Program-made: the position numbers and the translations under genes | Part shown: one piece after another, positions 13,677 to 13,710 of the stretch | How the letters are laid out: the number at the start of each line of letters is the position of its first letter | Position numbering within the stretch: the first letter of the stretch is position 1 | Notes under the pieces: model-generated | What the model was told of the DNA's origin: nothing | Databases searched by the model: none | Seen by the model: only the letters and a program-made list of their open reading frames with translations | Assembly: GCA_017462125.1 (NCBI GenBank) | Contig: JAFTRQ010000023.1 | Span: 1-13,710, forward strand | From: Clostridia bacterium | GTDB taxonomy: Bacteria; Bacillota_A; Clostridia; Oscillospirales; CAG-272 | Length of the DNA: 13,710 nucleotides | Reading direction: 5' to 3'

Positions 13677-13710
13677 ACCCGCCGGCGAATGCATTTTTGA
13701 TAGATTTTGG

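Noticed and set aside
13482..13700. Overlapping small ORFs on both strands near the right end
   Set aside because: They translate the arms of the long hairpin, lack ribosome sites and overlap each other almost fully, as expected for non-coding palindromic DNA.

Overview
The window looks like a chromosomal segment of an anaerobic, gut-type Bacillota, most likely class Clostridia near the Oscillospirales. This is an inference from protein style, strong TTGACA/TATAAT promoters, AGGAGG-type ribosome sites and several short palindromic repeats that look like dispersed intergenic elements of such genomes. I see no tRNA, rRNA, CRISPR array, transposase or phage structural gene.

Layout. Positions 1-187 hold a cluster of small palindromes and no gene. 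Two minus-strand genes follow. One (188-2482) is a polysaccharide lyase family 8-like protein without a signal peptide. The other (2747-3763) is an M14 zinc carboxypeptidase-like protein. Between them lies a pair of inverted 51-bp double-hairpin repeats whose differences preserve base pairing. Next, on the minus strand (3961-4782), is an orphan phage-replication-like protein with two adjacent tandem-repeat tracts. It has a perfect consensus promoter and is divergent from the main plus-strand block.

The core (4937-12354) is a glycerol-3-phosphate (G3P) locus in two transcription units. The first starts at a perfect promoter and a roughly 130-nt leader containing an intrinsic terminator. It encodes a GlpA-like FAD oxidoreductase with a C-terminal BFD iron-sulfur domain, a pyridine-nucleotide-type flavoprotein and a DUF1667 iron-sulfur protein. 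A chain of hairpins lies between its first two genes. The second has its own promoter and encodes a glycerophosphodiester phosphodiesterase, a lipoprotein solute-binding protein, the RNA-binding antiterminator GlpP and a HAD-IIA phosphatase. Read together, glycerophosphodiesters would be bound outside, imported by a permease encoded elsewhere, split to G3P, and G3P oxidised by the three-component enzyme. GlpP would sense G3P and allow read-through of the first unit's leader, while the HAD enzyme might dephosphorylate G3P or a related compound. The ligand of the binding protein, the GlpP target and the HAD substrate are inferences.

The right end holds a convergent AraC-family regulator (12396-13298, minus). 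Beyond it is a gene-free region with divergent promoters, a candidate operator and a strongly structured stretch (13452-13676) that could be a non-coding RNA, a leader or a dispersed palindromic element. The window ends before its downstream context is visible.
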